Positions 1 through 6,887 of a stretch of DNA of 10,159 bases are shown here, piece after piece (the first letter of the stretch is position 1; each line of letters opens with the position of its first letter). The DNA is from Acidimicrobiales bacterium. Lineage in GTDB: Bacteria; Actinomycetota; Acidimicrobiia; Acidimicrobiales; RAAP-2. The notes under the pieces are model-generated. The model did not search any database and was not told the origin of the DNA. It was given only the letters and a program-made list of their open reading frames with translations. Both the position numbers and the translations under genes were made by a program. The stretch lies in assembly GCA_030044045.1 (NCBI GenBank), contig JASHWO010000102.1, forward strand, positions 1 through 10,159. The letters run 5' to 3'.

Positions 1-102
1 GCCCGCCGGGCCGGGCTCGGGCACGCCGCCCACCAGGTCGGTCCCGCCGGCGGGAGCGTCGGGAGCCTCCGGTACCACCGTCTCCGTCGGGTCGGGGCTC
101 AT
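1..102 (-). CDS. Start of an unidentified gene, truncated by the left window edge
   Basis: An ATG at 102 opens a leftward frame with no stop to the window edge (34 codons). The visible N-terminus begins MSPDPTETVVPEAPDAPAGG and stays rich in Pro, Glu, Asp and Gly, with no signal peptide or membrane segment. That looks like a disordered leader ahead of a domain outside the window. There is no Shine-Dalgarno sequence: a run of C precedes the ATG. A TANNNT box lies 9 nt upstream, which would suit a leaderless mRNA. The gene follows pafA on the same strand after 181 nt. In other actinobacteria this slot can hold pafB/pafC or an FKBP-type prolyl isomerase, but nothing visible supports either. An open frame this short in such GC-rich DNA could be chance, so confidence is low. 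Confidence 0.35.
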   Translation of the reverse strand, partial: MSPDPTETVVPEAPDAPAGGTDLVGGVPEPGPAG

Positions 103-111
103 GGGGGGGCG

Positions 112-117
112 AGGTTA
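112..117 (-). promoter_or_regulatory. Possible -10 box for the leftward gene starting at 102
   Basis: On the minus strand TAACCT fits the actinobacterial TANNNT -10 pattern and sits 9 nt before the ATG at 102, placing transcription initiation within a few bases of the start codon. No convincing -35 is visible. The box abuts the right end of the inverted-repeat arm at 117-132, so that arm would lie in the promoter spacer. Based on spacing and pattern only. Confidence 0.25.
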
Positions 118-280
118 GTGCCCCGTCCAGGATCGTTCGCTTCGTCCATGGCGAGCCAGAGGCGTCGCCGGCCAGGCCGCAGGACGAAGGCGCAGCCGAC
201 GCTGCGTCGAGGACGAGAACGCAGCCAGCGGCGTCATCTGACCGGCGTGGTGGGGCGCAGACGTTCCTGGACGGGGCACT
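117..280. repeat. 164-bp non-coding element bounded by perfect 16-bp inverted repeats
   Basis: The plus strand reads AGTGCCCCGTCCAGGA at 117-132, and its exact reverse complement lies at 265-280, with 132 bp between. The interior is itself repetitive. AGGACGA-N3-CGCAGCC occurs at 181-197 and 210-226. AGCCAG-A/C-GGCGTC occurs at 154-166 and 223-235. A 6+1+6 palindrome, CGACGCTGCGTCG, sits at 197-209 between the first pair. The element fills nearly the whole gap between the pafA stop (284) and the next gene. It could be a miniature inverted-repeat or REP-like element, or a branched structure at the 3' end of the proteasome-operon mRNA acting as terminator or stabiliser. No clear target-site duplication flanks it and no U-tract follows the stem. 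The repeats are seen directly; the identity is inference. Confidence 0.65.
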
Positions 281-283
281 CGT

Positions 284-1651
284 TCACAAGGAGGCGATGA
301 GCCGCTCGACCCGCTCGTCCCGGGACTTGAACGGGTCCTTCAGCAGCACCGTCCGCTGGGCCTGGTCGTTCAGCTTCAGGTGGACCCAGTCCACCGTGAA
401 GTCCCGACGCCGCTCCTTGGCCCGGCGCACGAACGCGCCGCGCAGGCGGGCCCGGGTGGTGTCGGGCGGATCGGTCATGGCGGCGGCGATGGCCGCGTCG
501 GTACAGGTCCGTTCCACCTGGTCCCGGCGCTGGAGCTTGTAGAACAGGCCCCTCGTACGGTCCACGTCGTGGTACATGAGGTCGACCATCGCCACCTTCG
601 GGTGCGAGAGGGCCACCTCGTGGCGGGCCCGCACCTGCTCCACCAGCCGGTACTTGGCCACCCAGTCGCACTCCCGCCACAGGCTGAGAGGATCGGTCTC
701 CAGTCCCTTCAGGCAGTGCTCCCACATGTCGAGGGCCCGGTCCTCCTCTGGCGACAGCCCCCGCCGGTCCCGGAAGCGCAGGGCCCGCTCCAGGTACTCC
801 GCCTGGATGTCCAGGGCCCGCATTTCTCGACCGTTGGCCAGGCGCACCCGGCGCCGGCAGGTGATGTCGTGGCTGATCTCCCGGATGGCCCGGATGGGGT
901 TCTCCAAGGTGAGGTCCCGCAGCACGGTGCTCGAGTCCTCCAGCATGGCCAGCAGGATGCTGGTGGTGCCCACCTTCAGGAAGGTGGCGTACTCGCTCAT
1001 GTTGGAGTCGCCGACGATCACGTGCAGCCGGCGGAAGCGCTCGGCGTCGGCGTGCGGCTCGTCCCGGGTGTTGATGATGGGCCGGCTGCGGGTGGTGGCC
1101 GAGGAGACCCCCTCCCAGATGTGCTCGGCCCGCTGGCTGAGGCAGAACACCGCGCCCCGGGCGGTCTGCAGCACCTTGCCGGCCCCGGCCAGGATCTGCC
1201 GGCTCACCAGGAACGGGATCAGCACCTCGGTGTAGCGGTTGAAGTCGTCGTGGCGTTCGGTCAGGTAGTTCTCGTGGCAGCCGTAGGAGTTGCCGGCCGA
1301 GTCGGTGTTGTTCTTGAACAGGTACACGTCGCCCCGGATGCCCTCCTCCCGCAGCCGGGCCTGGGCCCCGATGACCAGCTGGGAGAGGATCCACTCCCCG
1401 GCCTTGTCGTGGGTCACCAGGTCGGCGATGCGATCGCACTCGGGGGTGGCGTACTCGGGGTGGCTACCCACGTCGAGGTAGAGCCGGGCCCCGTTCTCCA
1501 GGAACACGTTGGAGGAGCGGCCCCAGCTCACCACCCGGCGGAAGAGGTAGCGGGCCACCTCGTCCGGGCTGAGCCGCCGCTGGCCGCGCAGGGTGAAGGT
1601 CACCCCGTACTCGTTCTCCAGCCCGAAGATGCGGCGGTCCACTGCGGCCAC
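284..1651 (-). CDS. pafA: Pup-protein ligase PafA
   Basis: This 455-residue protein has the usual family length. PafA uses ATP to phosphorylate the C-terminal Glu of Pup, then joins it by an isopeptide bond to a substrate lysine, marking the protein for the proteasome. It belongs to the glutamine-synthetase-like carboxylate-amine ligase fold shared with Dop. Visible hallmarks are [10 protein letters not shown] at residues 7-16 (Mg/ATP-binding Glu12 and Glu14), the [20 protein letters not shown] block near 25-44, and [17 protein letters not shown] at 57-73 with the expected catalytic Asp60. It lacks the Dop loop, which separates it from its paralog upstream. The start is GTG at 1651, with AGGA seven bases upstream overlapping the prcA stop; a second in-frame GTG three codons on is possible. 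It is the last gene of the proteasome operon, 9 nt after prcA. The identification is secure. Confidence 0.97.
   Translation of the reverse strand: MAAVDRRIFGLENEYGVTFTLRGQRRLSPDEVARYLFRRVVSWGRSSNVFLENGARLYLDVGSHPEYATPECDRIADLVTHDKAGEWILSQLVIGAQARLREEGIRGDVYLFKNNTDSAGNSYGCHENYLTERHDDFNRYTEVLIPFLVSRQILAGAGKVLQTARGAVFCLSQRAEHIWEGVSSATTRSRPIINTRDEPHADAERFRRLHVIVGDSNMSEYATFLKVGTTSILLAMLEDSSTVLRDLTLENPIRAIREISHDITCRRRVRLANGREMRALDIQAEYLERALRFRDRRGLSPEEDRALDMWEHCLKGLETDPLSLWRECDWVAKYRLVEQVRARHEVALSHPKVAMVDLMYHDVDRTRGLFYKLQRRDQVERTCTDAAIAAAMTDPPDTTRARLRGAFVRRAKERRRDFTVDWVHLKLNDQAQRTVLLKDPFKSRDERVERLIASL
1263..1294. repeat. 32-bp segment of pafA identical to dop at 4418-4449
   Basis: These 32 bases are identical, in the same orientation, to 4418-4449 inside dop. 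They encode the shared core [12 protein letters not shown] second identical patch of 23 bases (1014-1036 and 4154-4176) encodes the RRLHVIVGD region. Amino-acid conservation explains most of it, but all synonymous positions also agree. The copies lie about 3.1 kb apart. Confidence 0.8.
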
Positions 1652-1658
1652 CGTAGCG

Positions 1659-1662
1659 TCCT
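1659..1662 (-). promoter_or_regulatory. Ribosome binding site supporting the pafA GTG start
   Basis: AGGA on the minus strand overlaps the prcA TAG stop and lies seven bases before the GTG at 1651. A stronger GGAGGGG further upstream (1664-1670) is 12 nt from the GTG and may contribute. The overlap with the prcA stop suggests re-initiation by ribosomes finishing prcA. Confidence 0.5.
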
Positions 1663-2359
1663 ACCCCTCCGGCGCGTCCTCCGGCCCGAGCAGTGCGGTG
1701 AGCTCCCCGTCGTCGACCCGGCGGAACGCCCGCCGGCCGTTGGCCCGGCTGAGCACCGCCACCTCCAGCTCGGCCGGGCCCAGGGTCCGGTCGGGGCCGG
1801 CCAGGGCGGCCACCGTGGCTCGCAAGGTGGCCGCCAGGTCTCTGTCCGGCCGCCACCCCTCCCCCACCCGCACGGCGATGGCCTCGGCCTCGCCCCCGAG
1901 CACGGCGAAGCGGTCCTGGTCGGTGATGGTCCCCTCGTAGGCGACGTGGTAGAGCTGGTCGGGCCGGCCGTGGGCCCCCAGCTCGGCCACCAGGATCTCC
2001 ACCTCCAGCGGTTTCATCTCGTGGGTGAACACGTTGCCCAGGAACTGGGCGTAGAGGTTGGCCAGCGAGCGGGCGTCCACGTCCTCCCGGCTGAAGGCGA
2101 ACCCCTTGGTGTCGGCGTGGCGCACCCCGGCCACCCGGAGCTGGTCGTACTCGTTGTACTTCCCGACCCCGGCGAAGGCGATCCGGTCGTAGATCTCGCT
2201 GATCTTGTGGAGCGAGCGCGAGGGGTTGTCGGCCACGATGAGCACCCCGTCGGCGTAGACCGTGGCCACCAGGGAACGGCCCCGGGCGATGCCCTTCTGG
2301 GCGTACTCGGCCCGGTCCTTCATCACCTGCTCGGGGGCGACGTAGAAGGGCATCGTCAT
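1661..2359 (-). CDS. prcA: Proteasome alpha subunit
   Basis: This 232-residue protein forms the outer, non-proteolytic rings of the bacterial 20S proteasome, which gate the chamber and receive the ATPase ring. The N-terminus MTMPFYVAPEQVMKDRAEYA aligns in length and pattern with mycobacterial PrcA (MSFPYFISPEQ...), followed by the KGIARGRS alpha-subunit signature near 22-29. Further family landmarks are VADNPSRSLHKISEIYDRI, FAGVGKYNEYDQLR and the LANLYAQFLGN segment. No N-terminal catalytic Thr is present, as expected for alpha. The first ATG (2359) forms a 4-nt ATGA overlap with the prcB stop, so alpha and beta synthesis are probably coupled, fitting their equal stoichiometry. A second ATG two codons later is a less likely alternative. 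It is slightly shorter than the mycobacterial protein (about 248), mainly in the C-terminal tail. Confidence 0.97.
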   Translation of the reverse strand: MTMPFYVAPEQVMKDRAEYAQKGIARGRSLVATVYADGVLIVADNPSRSLHKISEIYDRIAFAGVGKYNEYDQLRVAGVRHADTKGFAFSREDVDARSLANLYAQFLGNVFTHEMKPLEVEILVAELGAHGRPDQLYHVAYEGTITDQDRFAVLGGEAEAIAVRVGEGWRPDRDLAATLRATVAALAGPDRTLGPAELEVAVLSRANGRRAFRRVDDGELTALLGPEDAPEG

Positions 2360-3168
2360 CCCGGCTCGCCCCCTGTGGTCCGGCGCCCGCCGGCGACGGC
2401 CCGCTTGCGCTCGATCAGGGCCTCGAACCGCTCGGCCACCTCGGCCTCGGTGGCCTCGACGTAGCCGTCGGCGGTGACCACCGCCACCAGCGGGTAGATG
2501 CCCCGCACCAGGTCGGGCCCGCCGGTGCCGGCATCCTCGTCCGCCGCCTCGAAGAGCGCCTGGACGGCCAGCTCCACCGCCTCGTCGCGAGAGAGCCCCT
2601 CGCGGAACCCGAGCTTGATAGTGGTCCGGGCATCTCGCCCACCCGAGCCGGTGGCCTGGAAGTCGGCCTCCTCGTAGTGGCCGCCGGTCACGTCGTAGGT
2701 GAAGATGCGCCCGGCCCCCCGGCGCAGGTCGTAGCCGGCGAAGAGCGGCACCACGGCCAGCCCCTGCATGGCCAGCGGCAGGTGCTGGCGGACCATCTGG
2801 GCCAGCTGGTTGGCCTTGCCCTCCAGGCTGAGGGTGATCCCCTCCACCTTCTCGTAGTGCTCGAGCTGCACCTGGAACAGCCGGACCATCTCCACGGCGA
2901 ACCCGGCCGCCCCGGCAATGGCCACCGCCGAGTACCGGTCGGCCGGGAACACCTTCTCCATGGCCCGGTGGGCGATGGCGTGCCCCTCGGTGGCCCGGCG
3001 GTCACCGGCCATCACCACCCCGTCGACGAAGCGCAACGCGGCCACCGTGGTGGCGTGGCGCACGGCCAGCGGGGCGTCGCCGGACAGCGCCAGCACGCCA
3101 CTGCGCCGCAACAGGCTGGAGAAGTCCGGGCCCGGGTCCTCGGTCGGCGGGAAGAGCGGGAGGGCCAC
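2356..3168 (-). CDS. prcB: Proteasome beta subunit (catalytic)
   Basis: This 270-residue proprotein is the threonine protease of the 20S core. The propeptide is 39 residues, after which the mature enzyme should start at Thr40 (TTVAALRF). With Thr40 as position 1, the catalytic partners fall exactly where expected: Asp17 in AGDRR (residue 56) and Lys33 in MEKVF (residue 72). The GSGG motif near residues 174-177 and the GGPDLVRGIYP block match the family. The residue before the cleavage point is Ala39, encoded GCC, not the Gly normally found in active beta subunits. The propeptide is shorter than the mycobacterial one (about 57). The start is GTG at 3168, six bases after the pup stop with only a weak purine-rich RBS inside the pup end. 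Another GTG at codon 25 would leave a 15-residue propeptide. It overlaps prcA by 4 nt. Confidence 0.96.
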   Translation of the reverse strand: MALPLFPPTEDPGPDFSSLLRRSGVLALSGDAPLAVRHATTVAALRFVDGVVMAGDRRATEGHAIAHRAMEKVFPADRYSAVAIAGAAGFAVEMVRLFQVQLEHYEKVEGITLSLEGKANQLAQMVRQHLPLAMQGLAVVPLFAGYDLRRGAGRIFTYDVTGGHYEEADFQATGSGGRDARTTIKLGFREGLSRDEAVELAVQALFEAADEDAGTGGPDLVRGIYPLVAVVTADGYVEATEAEVAERFEALIERKRAVAGGRRTTGGEPG

Positions 3169-3174
3169 GGCGGG

Positions 3175-3372
3175 CTACTGCCCGCCCTTCTGCACGTAGT
3201 TCCGGACGAACTCCTCGGCGTTGTCCTCCAAGACCTCGTCGATCTCGTCCAGGAGGTCGTCGAGCTCCGCCTTCAGCTTCTCCCCCCGCTCGGAGGCCGC
3301 CGGGGCCTCGTCGTCGACCTGCTCGTCCGTGCGCTCGGGTGCGCTTCGCCGCTTCAGTTCTCGCTCTGCCAT
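3175..3372 (-). CDS. pup: Prokaryotic ubiquitin-like protein Pup
   Basis: This 65-residue protein is the small disordered tag attached to substrate lysines. The C-terminus FVRNYVQKGGQ carries the Gly-Gly-Gln end, so Dop must deamidate Gln65 to Glu before PafA can use it. The central acidic helix (LKAELDDLLDEIDEVLEDNA, about residues 33-52) is the part that binds the ARC coiled coil in known homologs. The first 30 residues are charged and low in complexity, the unfolded handle that enters the ATPase pore. The start is ATG at 3372 with a good RBS seven bases upstream, the strongest in the operon, which suits a protein needed in large amounts. It lies between dop (12 nt) and prcB (6 nt), the classical order. 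The assignment is secure. Confidence 0.98.
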   Translation of the reverse strand: MAERELKRRSAPERTDEQVDDEAPAASERGEKLKAELDDLLDEIDEVLEDNAEEFVRNYVQKGGQ

Positions 3373-3379
3373 CTCACCG

Positions 3380-3386
3380 TCCCCTC
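3380..3386 (-). promoter_or_regulatory. Strong ribosome binding site of pup
   Basis: GAGGGGA on the minus strand, seven bases before the pup ATG and overlapping the dop TGA stop. It is the clearest Shine-Dalgarno sequence inside the operon; the neighbouring dop, prcB and prcA starts rely on overlaps or weak sites. This suggests pup is translated more than its co-transcribed neighbours. Confidence 0.6.
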
Positions 3387-4875
3387 ACGAGCTCAGTCTC
3401 TCCAGGAGATCGGCAGGGCTGGCGCTGGCGTCCAGCAGGGCCGCCGTGTGCTCCGCCGTTCCCTTGAGGGGGTCCATCATAGGGACGCGGCGCAGGGGGT
3501 CGGCACCGAGGTCGAAGACGAGCGAGTCCCAGTTGGCGGTGACCACCGCTTCCGGCCACCGGGCCAGGCACTGGCCCCGGAACCAGGCCCGGGTGCTCCG
3601 CGGCGGCTCGGTCACCGCCCGGGCCACGGCTTCCGGGCCCACCAGCCGCTCCATGCCCAGCCGGGCGTGCAGGGAGCGCTCGGGCCGCAGGTCGTGGTAC
3701 TGCAGGTCCAGGGCGGCCAGCCGGTCGTCGTGCCAGTCGCAGCCGTGCCGCTCCCGGTAGGCCAGCACCAACTGGTGCTTGGCCACCCAGTCGAGCTGGC
3801 GGGCCAGGCCGGCCGGGTCGCTCTCCAGGCCGTGCAGCACCGACTCCCAACGGTCGAGCACCAGGCCGCCCACCTCGTCGCCCCCCACCACGGCCAGGCC
3901 GCGCTCCTCGGCGTACTTCCGGGCGGCGGTCAGCAGCTCCCACTGGATGTCCAGGGCGGTGGCTCGGGAGCCGTCGGCCATCTCCAGCGGGCGGGAGAGG
4001 GTGAGGTCGGCCGACACCTGGTGGACGGCCCGCACCGGGTCGGCCGGGGACAGGTCCCGCGGCGACGGCACGCCGTCCTCCACCATGGCCAGCACCAGGG
4101 CGGTGGTGCCCAGCTTCAGCAGGGTGGCCACCTCGGAGAGGTTGGCGTCGCCCACGATCACGTGCAGCCGGCGGAAACGGGACGGGTCGGCGTGGGGCTC
4201 GTCGCGGGTGTTGACGATGGGGCGCTTCAGCGTGGTCTCCAGCCCCACCACCTCCTCGAAGAACTCCGCCCGCTGGGAGATCTGGAAGTGCACCTGGGCG
4301 GGGTCCATGGCCGCCGTCTCGGTGCCCACCTTGCCGGCGCCGGCGAAGATCTGCCGGGTCACGAAGTGGGGCACAACCCCGGTCACCACCTGGGCGAAGG
4401 GCACCGAGCGGTCCATGAGGTAGTTCTCGTGGCAGCCGTAGGAGTTGCCCTTGCCGTCCGAGTTGTTCTTGTAGACCACCACCGCCGGGCTGCCCGGGTA
4501 GAGGGCGGCGGCGGCGGCCATCGACCGGCGCAGCACCTCCTCCCCGGCCCGGTCGTGCACCACCGCCTCCAGCGGGTCGGCGCATTCCGGGGTGGAGTAC
4601 TCGGGGTGGGCGTGGTCCACGTAGAAGCGGGCGCCGTTGGTGAGGACGGTGTTGGCCAGGTGGGTCTCCACCATGGGGGGCATGGCCCCCTCGCGCACCA
4701 CGCCGCGGGCGTCCTTGCCCGGGGTCTCGTCCTCGAAGTCCCAGCGGGTGCGCCGGTCGGCCTCGGCGATGTAGGCGTTGACCAGCACCGACGACGCGGC
4801 GATGGGGTTCCCGTCCCCGCCGACGGTGTGGATGCCGTACTCGGTCTCGATCCCGCAGACCTTCGGGGTGGGCAC
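3385..4875 (-). CDS. dop: Deamidase/depupylase Dop
   Basis: This 496-residue protein, of the usual length near 500, converts the Pup C-terminal Gln to Glu and can hydrolyse the Pup-substrate isopeptide bond. It shares the glutamine-synthetase-like fold with PafA. Visible marks are GIETEYG at residues 8-14 (nucleotide/Mg Glu10 and Glu12), RTRWDFEDETPGKDARG at 42-58, which begins the Dop-specific loop absent from PafA, and FYVDHAHPEYSTPEC at 84-98 with the expected catalytic Asp87. [20 protein letters not shown] and the [14 protein letters not shown] stretch are shared with PafA. The start is GTG at 4875, sharing one base with the arc stop (TAGTG); no RBS is visible, so translation probably depends on arc. 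It is followed 12 nt later by pup. Two stretches are identical to pafA at DNA level. Confidence 0.97.
   Translation of the reverse strand: MPTPKVCGIETEYGIHTVGGDGNPIAASSVLVNAYIAEADRRTRWDFEDETPGKDARGVVREGAMPPMVETHLANTVLTNGARFYVDHAHPEYSTPECADPLEAVVHDRAGEEVLRRSMAAAAALYPGSPAVVVYKNNSDGKGNSYGCHENYLMDRSVPFAQVVTGVVPHFVTRQIFAGAGKVGTETAAMDPAQVHFQISQRAEFFEEVVGLETTLKRPIVNTRDEPHADPSRFRRLHVIVGDANLSEVATLLKLGTTALVLAMVEDGVPSPRDLSPADPVRAVHQVSADLTLSRPLEMADGSRATALDIQWELLTAARKYAEERGLAVVGGDEVGGLVLDRWESVLHGLESDPAGLARQLDWVAKHQLVLAYRERHGCDWHDDRLAALDLQYHDLRPERSLHARLGMERLVGPEAVARAVTEPPRSTRAWFRGQCLARWPEAVVTANWDSLVFDLGADPLRRVPMMDPLKGTAEHTAALLDASASPADLLERLSS
4418..4449. repeat. 32-bp segment of dop identical to pafA at 1263-1294
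   Basis: Partner of the repeat at 1263-1294, in the same orientation, encoding the [11 protein letters not shown] core of both enzymes. Deletion between the copies would remove pup, prcB and prcA and fuse dop to pafA. There is no sign that this has happened. Confidence 0.8.
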
Positions 4876-6662
4876 TAGAGGTACTGCCCGGTGCCGACCC
4901 GCTCGATGGAGCGCCCGCCACGGACGTCGCGGTCCTCGGTGAGCAGCGTGCGCACGTAGACGATGCGCTCGCCCTTCTTGCCGGAGATGCGGGCCCAGTC
5001 GTCCGGGTTGGTGGTGTTGGGCAGGTCCTCGTTCTCCTTGTACTCCTGGCGGATCGAGGCCAGCAGGTCGGCGATGCGGATGCCGTGGCCCTGGCCGGCG
5101 ATCTCCCGCTTGATGGCCAGCTTCTTCGAGCGGCGCACGATGTTCTCGATCATGGCCCCGGAGGCGAAGTCCCGGTAGAAGAGGACCTCCTTGTCGCCGT
5201 TCTGGTAGGTGACCTCCAGGAAGCGGTTGTCGTCGTCGGCCCGGTACATCTCGGCCACCGTGGCCTCGATCATGGCCTGTGCCGCCTTCCCGGCGTCGCC
5301 CCCGCCGAGGCGGTCGATCTCCTCGGCATCCAGCGGCAGCTCGGGCGTGAGGTACCGGGAGAAGATCTGTGCCGCCGCCGCCTCGTCCGGCCGCTCCACC
5401 TTGATCTTCACGTCCAGGCGTCCCGGGCGCAGGATCGCCGGGTCGATCAGGTCCTCCCGGTTCGAGGCACCGATCACGATCACGTCGCGCAAGGCCTCCA
5501 CCCCGTCGATCTCGGCCAGGAGCTGGGGCACGATGGTCGATTCCATGTCCGAGCTGATGCCGGTGCCGCGCGTCCGGAACAGCGAGTCCATCTCGTCGAA
5601 GAACACGATGACCGGCACTCCCTCCTCCGCCTTCTCCCGGGCCCGCTGGAACACCAGGCGGATCTGCCGCTCGGTCTCGCCCACGTACTTGTTCAGCAGC
5701 TCGGGCCCCTTGATGTTCAGGAAGTAGGAGCGCACGTTGCTGTTGCCGGTGGCCTCGGCCACCTTCTTGGCCAGCGAGTTGGCCACCGCCTTGGCGATGA
5801 GCGTCTTGCCGCAGCCCGGCGGGCCGTAGAGCAGGATGCCCTTCGGCGCCGGCAGGCGGTAGGCGCCGAACAGCGATCGGTGCAGGTAGGGCAGCTCCAC
5901 CGCGTCGGTGATGGCCTCGATCTGGACGTCGAGCCCCCCCACGTCGGCGTAGGTGACGTCGGGCACCTCCTCCAGCACCAGCTCCTCCACCTCGGGGCGG
6001 GGCAGCTTCTCGATCAGGAGCTGGCTGCGCTGGTCCATGAGCACGGCGTCGCCGGCCCGGAGATGCACGCCGAGCAGGTCCTCGGAGAGCTCGGCCACCC
6101 GCTCCTCGTCGGCCCGGGCGAAGACGATGGCCCGGCGCCCGTCCTCCAGCAGCTCCTTCAGGGTCACCACCTCGCCCGACAGCTCGCCGTCGCGCGCCAG
6201 GACCACGTTCAGCGACTCGTTCAGGACGACCTCATTGCCCTTGCGCACCACGCCCGGGTCGATGTCGGGGTGGAGCGCCACCCGCATCTTCCGTCCGCCG
6301 GAGAACACGTCCACCGTGCCGTCCTCGTTCAGGCCGAGGAAGGTGCCGTAGGCCGCCGGGGGCTGGGTGAGCTTCTCCACCTCCTCCCGCAAGGCGGCCA
6401 GCTGCTCCTTGGCCTGCTGGAGGGTGAAGATCAGCTTCTCGTTCTGCGAGACGGCGTGGGCCAGCTGGCCCTTGGACTCCAGCAGTCGCTCCTCCAGGGC
6501 CTGCACCCGGCCCGGGCTCTCCTGCAGCCGCCGGCGCAGGGCCTTGACCTCCTCCTCGGCCTCGGCCAGGCGCGCCTGCAGGATCTCCACCGCTGCGGGC
6601 CCGGCACCGGCTGCTCGCTCGTCTCGGTCGTTCCGATCAGGCGTCGGACTCACCTCCCGCAT
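4875..6662 (-). CDS. arc: Proteasome-associated AAA ATPase ARC (Mpa)
   Basis: This 595-residue protein forms the hexameric ring that binds pupylated proteins, unfolds them with ATP and feeds them into the 20S core. In order it shows a charged N-tail (1-22), a coiled coil that captures Pup (about 24-98), OB-type interdomains (about 103-225), and the AAA domain. That domain has Walker A GPPGCGKT (280-287), the pore-loop segment KYVGET (325-330) with Tyr326, Walker B VIVFFDE (351-357), GASNRED around sensor 1 (398-404) and Arg-finger region LRPGRLD (411-417). The C-terminus GTGQYL carries the Gln-Tyr-Leu tail that docks into alpha-ring pockets. The ATG at 6662 has no good RBS; an in-frame GTG at codon 4 is no better. 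A TATGGT box 14 nt upstream suggests a very short leader. It is first in the operon, divergent from the ferredoxin gene. Confidence 0.97.
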   Translation of the reverse strand: MREVSPTPDRNDRDERAAGAGPAAVEILQARLAEAEEEVKALRRRLQESPGRVQALEERLLESKGQLAHAVSQNEKLIFTLQQAKEQLAALREEVEKLTQPPAAYGTFLGLNEDGTVDVFSGGRKMRVALHPDIDPGVVRKGNEVVLNESLNVVLARDGELSGEVVTLKELLEDGRRAIVFARADEERVAELSEDLLGVHLRAGDAVLMDQRSQLLIEKLPRPEVEELVLEEVPDVTYADVGGLDVQIEAITDAVELPYLHRSLFGAYRLPAPKGILLYGPPGCGKTLIAKAVANSLAKKVAEATGNSNVRSYFLNIKGPELLNKYVGETERQIRLVFQRAREKAEEGVPVIVFFDEMDSLFRTRGTGISSDMESTIVPQLLAEIDGVEALRDVIVIGASNREDLIDPAILRPGRLDVKIKVERPDEAAAAQIFSRYLTPELPLDAEEIDRLGGGDAGKAAQAMIEATVAEMYRADDDNRFLEVTYQNGDKEVLFYRDFASGAMIENIVRRSKKLAIKREIAGQGHGIRIADLLASIRQEYKENEDLPNTTNPDDWARISGKKGERIVYVRTLLTEDRDVRGGRSIERVGTGQYL

Positions 6663-6676
6663 GCCGACTCGTGCTC

Positions 6677-6682
6677 ACCATA
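6677..6682 (-). promoter_or_regulatory. Possible -10 box of the proteasome operon
   Basis: TATGGT on the minus strand fits TANNNT and ends 14 nt before the arc ATG, predicting a leader of only about 5-10 nt. That agrees with the absent Shine-Dalgarno sequence. No recognisable -35 lies 16-19 nt further up. The 225-bp region 6663-6887 also carries the ferredoxin promoter, and the palindrome CACGTG (6775-6780) lies near its middle. No regulator site was recognised. Confidence 0.35.
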
Positions 6683-6806
6683 CCGGCCCGCGTCGGGAGG
6701 CGTGGCGACGCGACGACCCGGCCCGGCGACGGATGCCACCGGGGGTATCACCGCAGCCGCAGGGCGGGTTGCGACACGTGGTGGCGAGGGGGGTGGACGG
6801 CCGTAC

Positions 6807-6812
6807 TACGCT
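6807..6812 (+). promoter_or_regulatory. Possible -10 box of the ferredoxin gene
   Basis: TACGCT fits TANNNT and would give a leader of about 70 nt before the ATG at 6888. A -35 is not evident at the right distance; TTGCGA at 6769-6774 is too far upstream. This is the best candidate in the plus direction of the arc-ferredoxin intergenic region, but it rests on pattern only. Confidence 0.22.
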
Positions 6813-6887
6813 GGGCAGACCGGACGGGCCGGCGGCCCGCGGCCGGCGCGCACCACAGCGGTCACCCGGAGACGAGAAAGGCAACGG

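Noticed and set aside
118..300. 60-codon Arg-rich plus-strand frame
   Set aside because: It lies inside the inverted-repeat element, ends within pafA, and its Arg-rich composition reflects GC-rich repeats.
380..2464. 694-codon open frame on the plus strand over pafA and prcA
   Set aside because: Antisense shadow of two clear genes; the product is a His/Gly/Val/Pro-rich sequence with no domain, as expected in high-GC DNA.
2677..4878. 733-codon open frame on the plus strand over prcB, pup and dop
   Set aside because: Same type of antisense shadow; it crosses several real genes and shows no motif.
6829..6852. GC palindromes around GCCGGC as an operator or terminator
   Set aside because: Short GGCC/GCCGGC palindromes arise readily at this base composition, and no T-run or repeated half-site supports a function.
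5085..6887. Long plus-strand frame running in phase into the ferredoxin
   Set aside because: It is antisense to arc; the ferredoxin has its own ATG and RBS at 6888, and the upstream part is low-complexity shadow sequence.
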